A DNA stretch of 64,000 bases from Stichopus chloronotus (Eukaryota; Echinodermata; Holothuroidea; Aspidochirotida; Stichopodidae). The stretch is taken from NCBI GenBank assembly GCA_021234535.1, contig CM037833.1, forward strand, positions 20,001,738 to 20,065,737. Reading direction: 5' to 3'. Positions 48,201-57,896 of the stretch are shown here, piece by piece (position 1 is the first letter of the stretch; every line of letters starts with the position of its first letter). The notes under the pieces were generated by a model. The model searched no databases. It had not been told where the DNA came from and saw only the letters and a program-made list of their open reading frames with translations. Made by a program: the position numbers and the translations under genes.

Positions 48201-51200
48201 TACTAATAAGTCTCCCCATGCCCTTTTCATACAGTACCTCTTGTTTTATCAGGCATTTATTCATATTGTAAGTTTTATGGTCTGACCTATCACGGCATGT
48301 TGGGACAGCTCCCATCGATAGATCATCTCCATAGAGTCCCTGGCTGTTTACAATGTCTGACTGAGACATGCACCACAACGTGTCACCTTGTTGAACTCCG
48401 CATGTCTGCTTCATTCGTTCCTCTAGTCACCTTAAACGATTCAGGGATTGCATGCTCCGTCTGGAGCTGGACGCCCAGCCCCTGAGGAGGGACGAAAAGT
48501 CCGAGGGAGACGGAGGACCCCCCGCCAAGAGGCAGAGGAAAGAATACACGAGGCAGACGACGATGGAATGTTTCAATGTTAGTATTTTAATTGATCGGCG
48601 CACCTCAAGCGACCGTGGACAAAAAGCAAGCTGAAATGTTAAATCCGATCGTGTTTATATGTGCACACGGTGAAGTTTGCAACGAGTGAAGCGTGCTCAT
48701 TGCCGATAGATGATGATATCACCGTCATTGATGTACATAACTCCCCAATAATTGGACTTATTCTAGTGTCTGCTCTAAGACAATATCCACAGAGTCCAAA
48801 TAATGAATTATGAGCAAAATCGACTCACCGTCAATTTCGGCAGCTTATGACTCTCCACTAGCCCGCCAACATGAGTGCGTCAACTTGACGAGTCACTGCA
48901 TCAAAATCATCATATCGGTCTATGGGAAATGTTGGTATTCACAATGTAGCATTGGGAAACGTTCGGCTTACGTCAAGGTATGCCAGTCTTTTAGTTGACT
49001 GTGTATTTTACAGTGTCGCCCTTGACTGGTTAGTTTGCTGGCCCACAGGTAGTAATGTGCATTTCAAGACTCATCACCGGAGCCTTGTTGGTAAACAGGA
49101 CCAAAGGCCACTAACTCCTTTCGTCTTACTCTAGCAATTTGTTCAGACTTACCAAAGGTGCCAAAGAAGTTTTGGAATGCGCATAGATATGGATGAACCT
49201 TGCTGTAAAATTACTCTTGACTTGTTACTTTGTTGAATTTTATATCCATCAAATCACAAAAGTAGACCCGAACATAAGCCTTTACCAGAAATATTCCTTA
49301 AAAAGACATTTAGTGTCACAGCGGTAACCACCAAATTTTGCGGCATCACCCTTTGAAGCTCCACATCCCTCCCCCCACCCAAACATCTAGATGCAAACAT
49401 AAATACTTTCTGCGGTGTTCCTTGTTTTCAGGAAGCTCAGACGCCGAGGGGAGGGGGCAACTCTCGACGGTCGATGGGGTTGATCGGAGGAGCAGATGCT
49501 ACGGGAGAGATGTCCGTTCATAATGATTGGGGATCCAACAAGAAAAGGCTGTAAGTATCTCATGGGTTCTTATGGGTCATGGGAAACTTGGAAAATTGAT
49601 GTAATTTTACTCTTGCGTTTTCAAGGCCCTTAAAGTGAAAAAACAAGTTCACTTTGTTTTAAAATTCATGGAAAGTCATGGAATTTCAAAATTAAGAGGA
49701 ACAATCGTGATGTGATCCACTTCAGTCTAGTCATAATTATGTTACAAGAAATTGTAAAATTTATCACATTTTTGCCAAATTCATGGAAAGTTGTGAAATG
49801 CATGCTGTAATGGTCATGGGAAGTCATGGCATCCTGGAGGAAAGAAATTGTAAGAACCCTGTCTTGGTATCAAACAGTCGTCCCACAGACTAATTCTGGG
49901 CATTGCAAGTCTCATATTATCAGTGAAAACAAAATAATTTCATCATTACAATTAAAACAATTTTGGACAGTGGGTATTTATTACTTAGGAGAGGTAGAAT
50001 GCTATCGTTCTGAGAGACAAGATTAGTGTAAGTCAGAGATTACAAGTGAAAATACCAACAAGTAACTCAAACTTTATTGGAAGGAAACAAGCGAGAGAAA
50101 AAGGTGTGAATTATAACTGGTGTAACCACCCACAGGCGCAGTCAATCAGCAACTCAAGACAAAAATTGTCAATCGATATTTACGAGTGATAACGTGAACA
50201 CTGTCACAGAAATAATCCCCCAAAGTGGCTTAAAAAGTTTCGGCATCCTCCGCCCCTTCATCCTCCGCACCTTCTCATATTTTGGAAATAGCCGAGCTGT
50301 GCAGTGTAATTTGAAAGTTTCCAGTGAGATACTAGCAGGGACCTGTTATTGAAAGGTGTGTCAGAGCCATGAACAATATTTTGTATTCTTAAAGAAATGA
50401 GCTTGCAAAGAAATTTTGTGACAAAAGTATCACCTTTCAGTATGAGGTTGGTTTATTCAAAAGTGCCAGAATTTTGCCTTCATCCTCTAAACTGTGAATC
50501 CAGTATATACTGATGGTCATTAAACTTAGTACCATTCGTTTGTGTCACGTGTCACATTCCGTTGTTTCTCTTTCTTAGCTTCTGTCACATATGTCACATG
50601 TTACGCAAGCTTGTGTGATCTTTTGATTGGCCAGTCACCTTGTCTTACTCGATCTATCTCCTTCTCTCTTGCAGCCTCTGTCACGAACTCAACATGTTAC
50701 TCAGGGTTATGTGGTCTGGTAAATGGGCCATCGTGTCACCGCACGGCATTCTCAGCGCTGTCTGGCAGCTCATTCCGTCTTTCCGTGGCTATTGTCAACA
50801 AGATGCTCAGGAGTTTTTATGGTAAGTTCATGTTTTTTTTTTTTAACATCTCACATGTTCACTTGAAAAATTTGGTATTTCATCATTAATTTCAAGTCCA
50901 TGATTGTATATATAGCATCTCTCTGTAAATTGGCCTCAGCCCCAGGCTCTCCGAGCTTTTCAATGTCTTACTTTCTAGTGTCAAAGTTTTGACTGTAAAA
51001 TATGTTGTATTTGGCACAAGAGACAAGGCTTGTAATTAAAAGTCTCCTGAAGTTTGTCTCATGTTCAAGTTAAACAGTTTGTTTTACCTGTTTTTTTTTC
51101 TGTAGACTGACAGATGTATCGGTCAACATTTCAGCCGTCTGTAGTTTGTTTTCACAGCTTTGAAGGATGGTAGTTTTTTTTCTGCTCATTTTTAGTCCAC

Positions 51201-54200
51201 ATTTCAAAAGATCTTCAGCCCGACTGCCGTTTCAATTTCCATTGACTGAGGTACTTATCAAGGCTGTAGCTACAGCTGTTAGGAAATTCCTTGCCAACCA
51301 TAGAATAGCAAAAAAACAAGCAAAGTTTTTCAATAGAAGACTGGGCTTCTCAAAATAACATATTTTTATGAATTCTGCATCGAACTGGAATTTAATGACC
51401 TAACAGGATGCAAATGGTCCACTTCACACTTCTGTAATGTCAAACCGTCGATCACATGCAAAACATAGCCCACTCTCTCGTGCATGGCTTGGACAATCTT
51501 TATTCAACAAGGAGGTAATAGTTGTGTGTTACCTCTTTGACTGAAAAGATATTTGACCTTCAAAAGGTGTCTCCTTTCAAAGTCACAGCTAGTAGCACTA
51601 AGAACACATCTTGAACTTATACATGCAGAAAAGTGAGTATAAGTTAGGGGTTTTTTTTTTTTTTTTGAGGGAGAAAGAGGTATGTGTCCTCTTTGAAGAT
51701 TGTTACCAGCGGCTGCATTTTGCCACCACAAAAAGTAGCACAGATGTAGGAGTAGTGACAAATCACAGCAACAAGATTTAATATTCACAATGATAATCAT
51801 GTGTTATATCTTCACTTAGTAAACATAAACATGTGTCTCTATTTATTTTAATATTCTGATTGTATTTTTGCATATTTAATCTTCTTACCATCTTTTTATG
51901 CCAAGATGATGTGGAACTTGTTTCCTGTTATGGTTAAATGAAAATTCTCGTAATCTTCGTATACCTTGTACATCTATAAATTCAGTCAATCTCATGGTGT
52001 TGACACGCCAAAAAAATTATTCAGGGAACAAGTTGGACTCAACTGAGGCTGGAAAATTTATTTCAAATTTTTTAATGAAGTTCTCCTGTTTTTCTTTTCT
52101 CAATTTTTATTTGGTTCTAACAACAGTGAATTTTTAGATAAGATCCATTCTGAGTTACAAGACTTGATCAAGTCCCTTCCGGTCCCGCGGGACAACGGCC
52201 CGTCTTGCCTGGTCAGCGAGATCATCAGCAGCAGCTTCGAGGGTCGGCTGGTCAGCCAGGTCAAATGCAAGAAGTGCGGCCACACCTCAAAAACCTTTGA
52301 ACCATTCTGGGATCTCAGCTTAGAATTCCCAGAACGGTAAGCAGCTCCCCGTGGTCTTCCACCGCAGTCTCTTACTTGTGTCGTTCTCGACAGTGTACGG
52401 ACTTTGGAACTGGAAAATGGGAAGGTGCTTGGAAACGTGGAGGGGGGAGGGGGGGTTTACAGGCACACTTTCCTGGTAAATATGAGAATTTATTCAAAGC
52501 TGTGCAGATGCCCAAAAAGCAAAGTTTATCACTTAGCAGTACACCCAATGTCAGAAAAATCGATCCCTTGTGAAGTCGGTATCTTGATTCGGAGTTAAGA
52601 CTGCAGAGTGAGAACTTCTGTCAACCCCATGCCGACCAAAACGTTTGTCTCGTACATCCTCTCACGGTTTGCAATTCGTTGAATTCAGGTACCAGATCAC
52701 TCAGAAGAATTCCACTGCCTCCGAGGAGAACTGTCCATTGAAGGAGATGCTGTGTAAGTTCACAGAGGTGGAGGAGCTGGAGGGACTGGTCTACGAGTGC
52801 CGGAGGTGCAACGAGAGGAGACGGGAGTCCACAGGCAAGCCCCCGATCAGGACGGAGGCCTCCAAACAGCTCCTGATGACCAAACTGCCAAGGGAGCTCC
52901 GTCTCCATCTGAAGAGGTTTAGGTAAAACTTGAAGCAAGAGGCTTACTTTTCCTTCCTTATAAAGTTGTTTGACATACATCAAGCTGATTAAAATCAAGA
53001 TTGTTGTAAAAAAAAGTCATGATTTGAATCGATTATTCAACTTAAATCACTGGGTTTTTTTTGTTTCAATCATTGATTTAAATCTTGATTTTTTCAACCA
53101 CCCTGCTTTCATCTAGGGATGTAACAGAGGTGGGATGTGCTTAGCATATACTTGTTGCACTTTAAGGAAGGATACAACGTTATTTACATATACTTTAACC
53201 CTACCCCCTGTCTCAGCTAGATATTGAAGTTCTTTTTCTTCTTTCTTACTCTTTGGATAAAACATCCTTTTGATGCATCCAAACATGTAAAATAAATTTC
53301 TTGTTGCTTACCGCCAGATGGTCAGGTCGTAACCACAGGGAAAAGATAAATGTTCACGTCAACTTTGTGGAGCAACTGGATGTAAGACCATTCTGCCTCA
53401 TCCACCCGGCAGCAGAGGAGCTCCTCACGGATGAAGATTACATGTTTGACCTTTCCATGGTCGTCATACATCACGGGAGAGGGTGAGTGGACATTATTCA
53501 TCTGTCAGTATTGTCAGTATTGTCATTATTCATCATGGCAGAGGGTGAGTGGTCGTTATTCATCTGTCAGTATCGTCATACATCACGGCAGATGGTGAGT
53601 GTTCATTATTCAGCTGTCAGTATTGTCATTATTCATCACGGCAGAGGGTGAGTGGTCATTATTCATCTGTCAGTATCGTCATACATCACGGCAGATGGTG
53701 AGTGTTCGTTATTCATCTGTCAGTATTGTCCTTACTATTTCAACAAATTGAAAACAGTGTTCCCACAGTCACAGTTACACCACTGCTGTGGTCAGCTAGG
53801 TCACCCAGCCAAATATATTAAAATATGGGACTATTGGGTCACTCTACACGAAATCAACGAATTTTCCATTACTTCCTGTCATTAGGTCTTCTCTTAAATT
53901 TGGCTTCTTCATTCTTCATCATTTTGTTAGCAGTATGTGTACGTTCTCAGGCATTTTCTTGTGTTTGTTACGATCATTAGTAGCTTAGAATCCATCCCCA
54001 GTTTATCAGTCCTGTGACGGTAATCACACTAGGACTATATTTACCAGCTCCTGATGCTCCCGTTGAAACAACCATAGCTCCTGAAGTCACATCCAAGACC
54101 CTTGTTTTTCTGCAATGAAATAAGATCAGAATGAAGATAGAGCTCATTAATTAGAGCTTACCAATTTGTATATACTGCCTTTCAACTGCTTTTTGCTACG

Positions 54201-54837
54201 TAGCCTTTTTTATCAGGACCATTGGGTGTGGGGTGCAGTCTTGCCAGAAATGTAAGTTAGCTTTAATAGAGCCTAGTTTTAGTGAAATGTAGGGATAACA
54301 TGTACCCCTGCAAAGTTACTTTGCAGCACAAATAGCAGACGTGAAGGAGACACTTGGGGGTTAAAGTTGCTTGGAACACAGCACAAAAGTACCCATAACA
54401 TGCATAGGTCTGCGTGTTGTGGAAGCACTGCATGAGTTATCAACTGCAGGGCTGGTTGAGTATCAGCTCTATTAGGTGTTGCCAGATTAGTCCCTAGCCA
54501 TTCTGTGGAAGAGGTAGGGATGCTCATATCAAATCACTTGAGACCATCAATGACTCTGTTTGTTTCTGATTTTTCTTTTTTCTTCTTTTTTTTTTCTTTC
54601 AGGTTCAGTTCGGGGCATTACACCGCTTACTGCTGGAACGCAGAGGGGGCCTTTTGGGTCCACTGTAACGACGCCCGGCTGGACCTCTGCTCCATCGAGG
54701 ACGTCACCAGCAGCCAAGCCTATATTCTCTTTTACACCAAACGTACCTCCAACATCCTGGACTCTACCCCAGAGAAGCCACCCCCACCCTCTGCAGCAGC
54801 TACCAAGTCAAAGAGAAAGAGGAGGATAACCCTTTGA
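42167..54837 (+). CDS. USP44: Ubiquitin carboxyl-terminal hydrolase 44/49 orthologue (11 coding exons)
   Basis: Exons: 42167-42274, 44306-44424, 46661-46831, 47592-47954, 48427-48577, 49432-49550, 50675-50821, 52127-52336, 52689-52922, 53318-53482, 54603-54837. All phases match, giving 2022 nt and 673 residues, close to the roughly 690-710 of vertebrate USP44 and USP49. Seen: zinc-finger UBP (C4, H6, C26, C29, C38, C41, C46, H53, H57, H63, C76, C79); catalytic Cys box [10 protein letters not shown] (C244); [15 protein letters not shown]; zinc-ribbon pairs C440/C443 and C500/C503; His box [11 protein letters not shown] (H601) and HCND (N618, D619); basic tail [10 protein letters not shown]. 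Known: USP44 and USP49 are mainly nuclear and remove ubiquitin, for example from histone H2B; USP44 also acts in the spindle checkpoint. Inferred: an invertebrate gene that may precede the vertebrate USP44/USP49 split, so the symbol is provisional. Confidence 0.92.
42205..42735 (+). repeat. 79-bp tandem repeat that duplicates the exon 1 end and splice donor
   Basis: The real donor GTAAGT at 42275 is repeated at 42354, 42433 and 42512, exactly 79 bp apart, each preceded by GAGTGTGTGG and followed by GCTTGAATATCATT. A fifth unit has GGGGAAGT in place of the donor and a 5-bp insertion, a sixth reads GCATCTAAGT, and a seventh is only partial. The intronic copies 2 to 4 are almost identical to each other and differ more from the exon copy, suggesting later amplification within the intron. 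Confidence 0.9.
44306..44424 (+). CDS. USP44: USP exon 2, core of zinc-finger UBP
   Basis: Between CCCAACAG and GTGAGA. It encodes [20 protein letters not shown], then [19 protein letters not shown]. It carries C38, C41, C46, H53, H57 and H63, the classical spacing of the family. It leaves in phase 2 and joins the next exon to form the cysteine of FCYVC. Confidence 0.92.
44790..45335 (-). mobile_element. 3' remnant of a CR1-like non-LTR retrotransposon
   Basis: On the minus strand the segment encodes the end of a LINE reverse-transcriptase [37 protein letters not shown], then [17 protein letters not shown] and [17 protein letters not shown], a pattern typical of CR1/L2-type elements. An extra G in a G run near 45192 shifts the frame between the RYRRLK and MIEVFK blocks. 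The 3' end is a short ATATG/TATGA-type repeat tail (44790-44811). The element is 5'-truncated and sits antisense in USP intron 2. Confidence 0.8.
46661..46831 (+). CDS. USP44: USP exon 3, end of zinc-finger UBP and spacer
   Basis: Between CTCCCTACAG and GTGAGT. It encodes [20 protein letters not shown], which closes the zinc finger and matches the Y-V-(L/I)-N-D-N motif of USP44/USP49, then a helical spacer ending TGESFKI. Phase 2 out. Confidence 0.9.
47592..47954 (+). CDS. USP44: USP exon 4, basic linker and catalytic cysteine box
   Basis: Between TATTTTCAG and GTGAGT, 363 nt. It begins [20 protein letters not shown], then a long lysine/arginine-rich linker (residues about 164-228) that could hold a nuclear localisation signal, and ends [21 protein letters not shown]244 in NTCYMN is the expected nucleophile. 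Longer frames in the other five readings of this exon are shadows caused by its codon composition. Confidence 0.92.
48427..48577 (+). CDS. USP44: USP exon 5, fingers insert
   Basis: Between TTCCTCTAG and GTTAGT. It completes the codon after VLQVL and encodes [15 protein letters not shown], then a charged segment ([20 protein letters not shown]) and TMECFN. The first part aligns with the conserved helix after the Cys box; the remainder is a variable insert in this family. The donor GTTAGT is slightly unusual but the exit phase of 0 fits exon 6. Confidence 0.78.
49432..49550 (+). CDS. USP44: USP exon 6, variable insert
   Basis: Between TTGTTTTCAG and GTAAGT, in phase 0, leaving in phase 2. It encodes [20 protein letters not shown], then [20 protein letters not shown] up to the junction. 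The glycine-rich G-L-x-G-G-A patch before a basic stretch resembles the segment preceding the SLCHELH block in USP44. It is less conserved, so it rests mainly on splice signals and phase. Confidence 0.7.
49555..49830. repeat. TCATGG-rich interspersed repeat in USP intron 6
   Basis: The words GGTCATGGGAAACTTGG, TTCATGGAAAGTCATGGAAT, TTCATGGAAAGTTGTG and GTCATGGGAAGTCATGG recur at irregular spacing. The class is unknown to me and no coding content was recognised. Confidence 0.5.
50536..50674 (+). repeat. Degenerate duplicate of the exon 7 acceptor and 5' end
   Basis: TTTCTCTTTCTTAG-CTTCTGTCAC (acceptor ending 50578) is followed by CACATGTTAC, TTGTGTGATCTTTTGATTGG and CAGTCACC. Ninety-six bases later the real exon reads TTCTCTCTTGCAG-CCTCTGTCAC, then AACATGTTAC, TATGTGGTCTGGTAAATGGG and GTGTCACC. 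The duplicate's reading from that acceptor hits TGA after about 13 codons. Confidence 0.7.
50675..50821 (+). CDS. USP44: USP exon 7, conserved catalytic-domain block
   Basis: Between CTCTCTTGCAG and GTAAGT. It encodes [20 protein letters not shown], then [20 protein letters not shown], the strongly conserved USP block after the insert. It ends TTA TG, completed by the next exon to L-C. A degenerate copy of its acceptor and 5' end lies 96 bp upstream. Confidence 0.92.
52127..52336 (+). CDS. USP44: USP exon 8, first zinc-ribbon pair
   Basis: Between CTAACAACAG and GTAAGC. It encodes [19 protein letters not shown], then [20 protein letters not shown] and [14 protein letters not shown]440-x-x-C443 forms half of the USP zinc ribbon, and the F-E-P-F-W-D-L-S-L motif is typical of USP44/USP49. 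Confidence 0.92.
52689..52922 (+). CDS. USP44: USP exon 9, second zinc-ribbon pair
   Basis: Between GAATTCAG and GTAAAA. It encodes [20 protein letters not shown] (C500-x-x-C503, the second half of the ribbon), then a basic segment and [13 protein letters not shown], the conserved L-R-L-H-L-K-R-F strand of USP enzymes. Confidence 0.92.
53318..53482 (+). CDS. USP44: USP exon 10, palm-region block
   Basis: Between CTTACCGCCAG and GTGAGT. It encodes [20 protein letters not shown], then [15 protein letters not shown], the strand leading to the catalytic His box in exon 11. Reading through the donor meets TGA at once (GGG TGA). Its last 20 bases or so and its donor are repeated several times in the following intron. 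Confidence 0.92.
53483..53735 (+). repeat. 50- to 53-bp tandem repeat that duplicates the exon 10 end and splice donor
   Basis: The real donor GTGAGTG at 53483 recurs at 53545, 53595, 53648 and 53698. Each is preceded by a CATCACGGCAGA(G/T)G-like copy of the exon end and followed by a TTATTCATCTGTCAGTAT-like block. Alternate units (ATACATCACGG against ATTCATCACGG) form a higher-order unit of about 103 bp. Confidence 0.88.
54603..54837 (+). CDS. USP44: USP exon 11, catalytic His/Asp boxes and C-terminus
   Basis: Between a long pyrimidine tract ending TTTCAG and stop TGA at 54835-54837. It encodes [20 protein letters not shown], then [20 protein letters not shown] and ILFYTKR. H601 and N618/D619 complete the catalytic site. 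It ends with a proline-rich stretch ([10 protein letters not shown]) and the basic tail [10 protein letters not shown], a possible nuclear localisation signal. Confidence 0.93.
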
Positions 54838-55039
54838 CCGGAAGAGGCGGCGGTCGCTCGGATACATTCCAGTTCCTTGTACCGAACGTAGCAGGTTAGA
54901 GAGAGAGTTTTAGAAGTGTCGTCCATGGATAGACAGGACCAATGTGTCCACACTCTTCCATCATGACATAAAGTGTTCCTTGGGCAGGGTATCTCACATG
55001 CTATTGTTGTCACCTACATATCATCTGTTATCAGAGGAG

Positions 55040-55255
55040 GGTAGGTAGTTGTGAGGAAGACTGTACTGGGAATGTAACTAGTTGTGAGAAAGACTTTACC
55101 AGGAGGATAGATAGTTGTGAGTAAGGATTTGAGGATAGGTAGTTGTCTAAAAAGCTTTACCAGGAGGACATGTAGGTGTGAAAAATGCTTTACCATGAGA
55201 ATGGGTAGTTGTGAAAAAGGCTTTACCATGATGATAGGTTACTGTGAGAAAGAGT
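55040..55255 (+). repeat. Degenerate 33-bp tandem repeat after the USP stop
   Basis: About six units of the pattern AGTTGTGAGAAAGACTTTAC followed by CAGGAGGATAGGT recur with 27- to 33-bp spacing. On the complementary strand the units give repeated, meaningless frames. Confidence 0.75.
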
Positions 55256-57890
55256 TGGCATAGTTTTCTCTGATGTTTGTCTAATACGAAAGAAACGATC
55301 GACCATAGCCTAACATTGTATAGCAGAAATGTAGATCGCTGACTCGTTGAAAGCCTGATGTTACAGATTACCAACAATAGTCATGGACATGATAATCACG
55401 TTGTGTAGAGTGTTGATGAATGTCATTGACATGACAACAGCCTAATGTTGTGGAATACTATCAAGTATTGATTGACTTGTTAACTGTAGCCTAATCTGAT
55501 AAATTGAGACTGACAAAGAAGTCATTGGTCTTGACCGACAGTGGTTGTGCTGACCATCGTGGTGGTGACGATAGCCTTTCACGTTAGCATTAGTACTGAT
55601 GGATGTAATGGACATGACTGTAGCCTAGTGTTAATGAGTTATGTCTAAATGCATGGATGACTTTTATCATAACACCTTTTGGTCCTGCCAGAAAATGCCA
55701 CGGTGGTTATGAACCCTAATATGATGTTACAGTTATACACTGACTGTGCCAAACCTTACCGTAATAGAGAACTACTACACAAAATGCTCGCTGCTTTCGA
55801 GTAAATTCCAACGTTTGAAACGTTTTAATGACTAGAGATACAGTATCCGAAGTACTTCAGTTTTTTTGTGGCCATTACGTCATACCTTTCGAAAGTGGCA
55901 TTTCTCTGTGACGTCATCATCCAGGAACAGAGCTATCAGTTTCTGCTCACAAGAAAATGTAAACACGTATTAGTTTGCCCTGTTGCGGTCTCCTTGTTAA
56001 GGCCTTTAAGCTTTGGGGAGAATCTTTTTTTTGTCCTTTTTTTTTGAATGTAGTGTATTGCTCGAGATAATTTTTTTGCTACGCAGATGCTTAGTAGGAT
56101 AATTTGCTCTGAACGAGCTTCCACTTGTCGCTATGCTAAAAGACATCAGTTTGCAGTAAGAGTTTCATGAGCCTTTGAGACTCCCAAATCACCACAACCA
56201 TTGCCGTAGTTTAGTTTCCACTTTAATATCTTACAGTTCCTGCCACTGACCTTTTTTTTGCAAACCATGAAAACGTTCAAGGTGATGTTCTTTGCCAACT
56301 TTCATGTGACTCCAACCAAAGGAGCAGGTGAAGGGAACGTAAGTAAACAATCCTGAATTTAATGGTTTCAGGATCAGAACTGTTGGTAAGATAAGTGTGG
56401 GGTAGTTGAAGCTGGTCATTGGTGTAGCATCAAACTTTTAAGTCACTTCTTTGCAAAAACATAATTGCGTTTGCATAGAGTTTAAAGTTCAACCTATCGC
56501 CCTACACGGAGGTAACGCAACACCCTTGTGCAGACGCAGATGGTTTAAGAGATGTATCAGACAACAGTATGGGAAAATTGGCAAGTCATCCCTTTACTTC
56601 CACCGCCTCTGGTTATTCGGATGGACCTTCCCTACTTCTGACTCCCCTACACTCTCCCCGTTCTTCAGACGGCTCTCACTGAACATTCTAAATGTTAGCT
56701 GTGGCAGTCCATGTGGTTGGGTACAAGTACATGTCGACAGCGTGACAGTTTGATCAATATTTTGTTCATCAGACCGATCCATCTACCTCAGTCTTGACGA
56801 CTCTTCTGCTCTCCTCGCCTCTGTACATTCCGACGGATACGCGACGGCGAGGTTAGAGAAGTCCTGTACAAATGCTTGTGTGTGTAATTTACTGTAAAGA
56901 CAAACAAATGCCTTTTGTGTTAATTTTTTTTTGTGAGTGTGACTGGTCTGAAGTCTTCTCTATTTTTTTTTTTTTTAATTTTTGACTTGTTTCTTTATCT
57001 TGCACAAATTTTGTCGGATGCGAAATGCTACGCTATTTTTGCTAAACGGTGAAATTAGTTTTGAGACATGCTTCTTTTTTATTTTTCCTTTTTTTTTGTT
57101 TTATTTTATTTTGTTTTTCCTTTGAGAAGAAAAATATTTTATTTAAAGATGAGCTGAGAGGTAGATGATGCTATGCAAAGGCATTGAATATGTGAATGTT
57201 CGTCCAAAGATTTCACTGGGAAGATGGTCTCTTTTTTCTGAGAATACGAGAGCTATGCGTGATCTCGTCGTTTGGTAGTCATAGACTAGGTGAGCATTCA
57301 AAATAGGTGAATTATTCAACTGGCAATTGTCTTGTTGAGTCTATTCATTCTTTCTTTGTTTCTTTAATAATAAGTTAGAAATCGTTCAGTCCCCTCTTTT
57401 ATGCTCACCATTGTCTGAGCTAGAGGAGAACCATACCTCCACCTTTGAAGCTGTTCCACGATAGGACACTCTGAGATGTCATGTTATGTAATGTTGAGTG
57501 TGTGCATTACGACCAAGCGTCCATTTTACCGCTCCTGTATTGCACCAGTTTTCAGACACATGAACTGCGTTGTGTAATGTGATGAATCTTCCACAGAGAT
57601 GTTGGTGATGGATATTAAATGGCCCAAGTTGTGGAACCAATGTTGGCTTTAGCATCATATTACGGAGAGTGTTGGCGTATCAGTTTTAGAGATTTTTGTT
57701 GTGTGGACTGCAAATCAGTATAGGATGTTACGTTATAGATCATACTCAGTGCAGTGCTATCACTTTCAAGTGAATTTCCTAAGAGACAGGTTAAATGTCG
57801 GAAAATTGTCACGATTTCAGGAAACTTTTCGGGAAATCATTTTTTTCTCATTCTGTTTTCATTATCAATCAGATCAGCTTCATTTTGGGG

Positions 57891-57896
57891 AATAAA
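57891..57896 (+). terminator. Candidate poly(A) signal AATAAA
   Basis: A canonical hexamer about 3.05 kb after the USP stop codon. No obvious GT-rich downstream element could be confirmed by eye. Confidence 0.3.
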
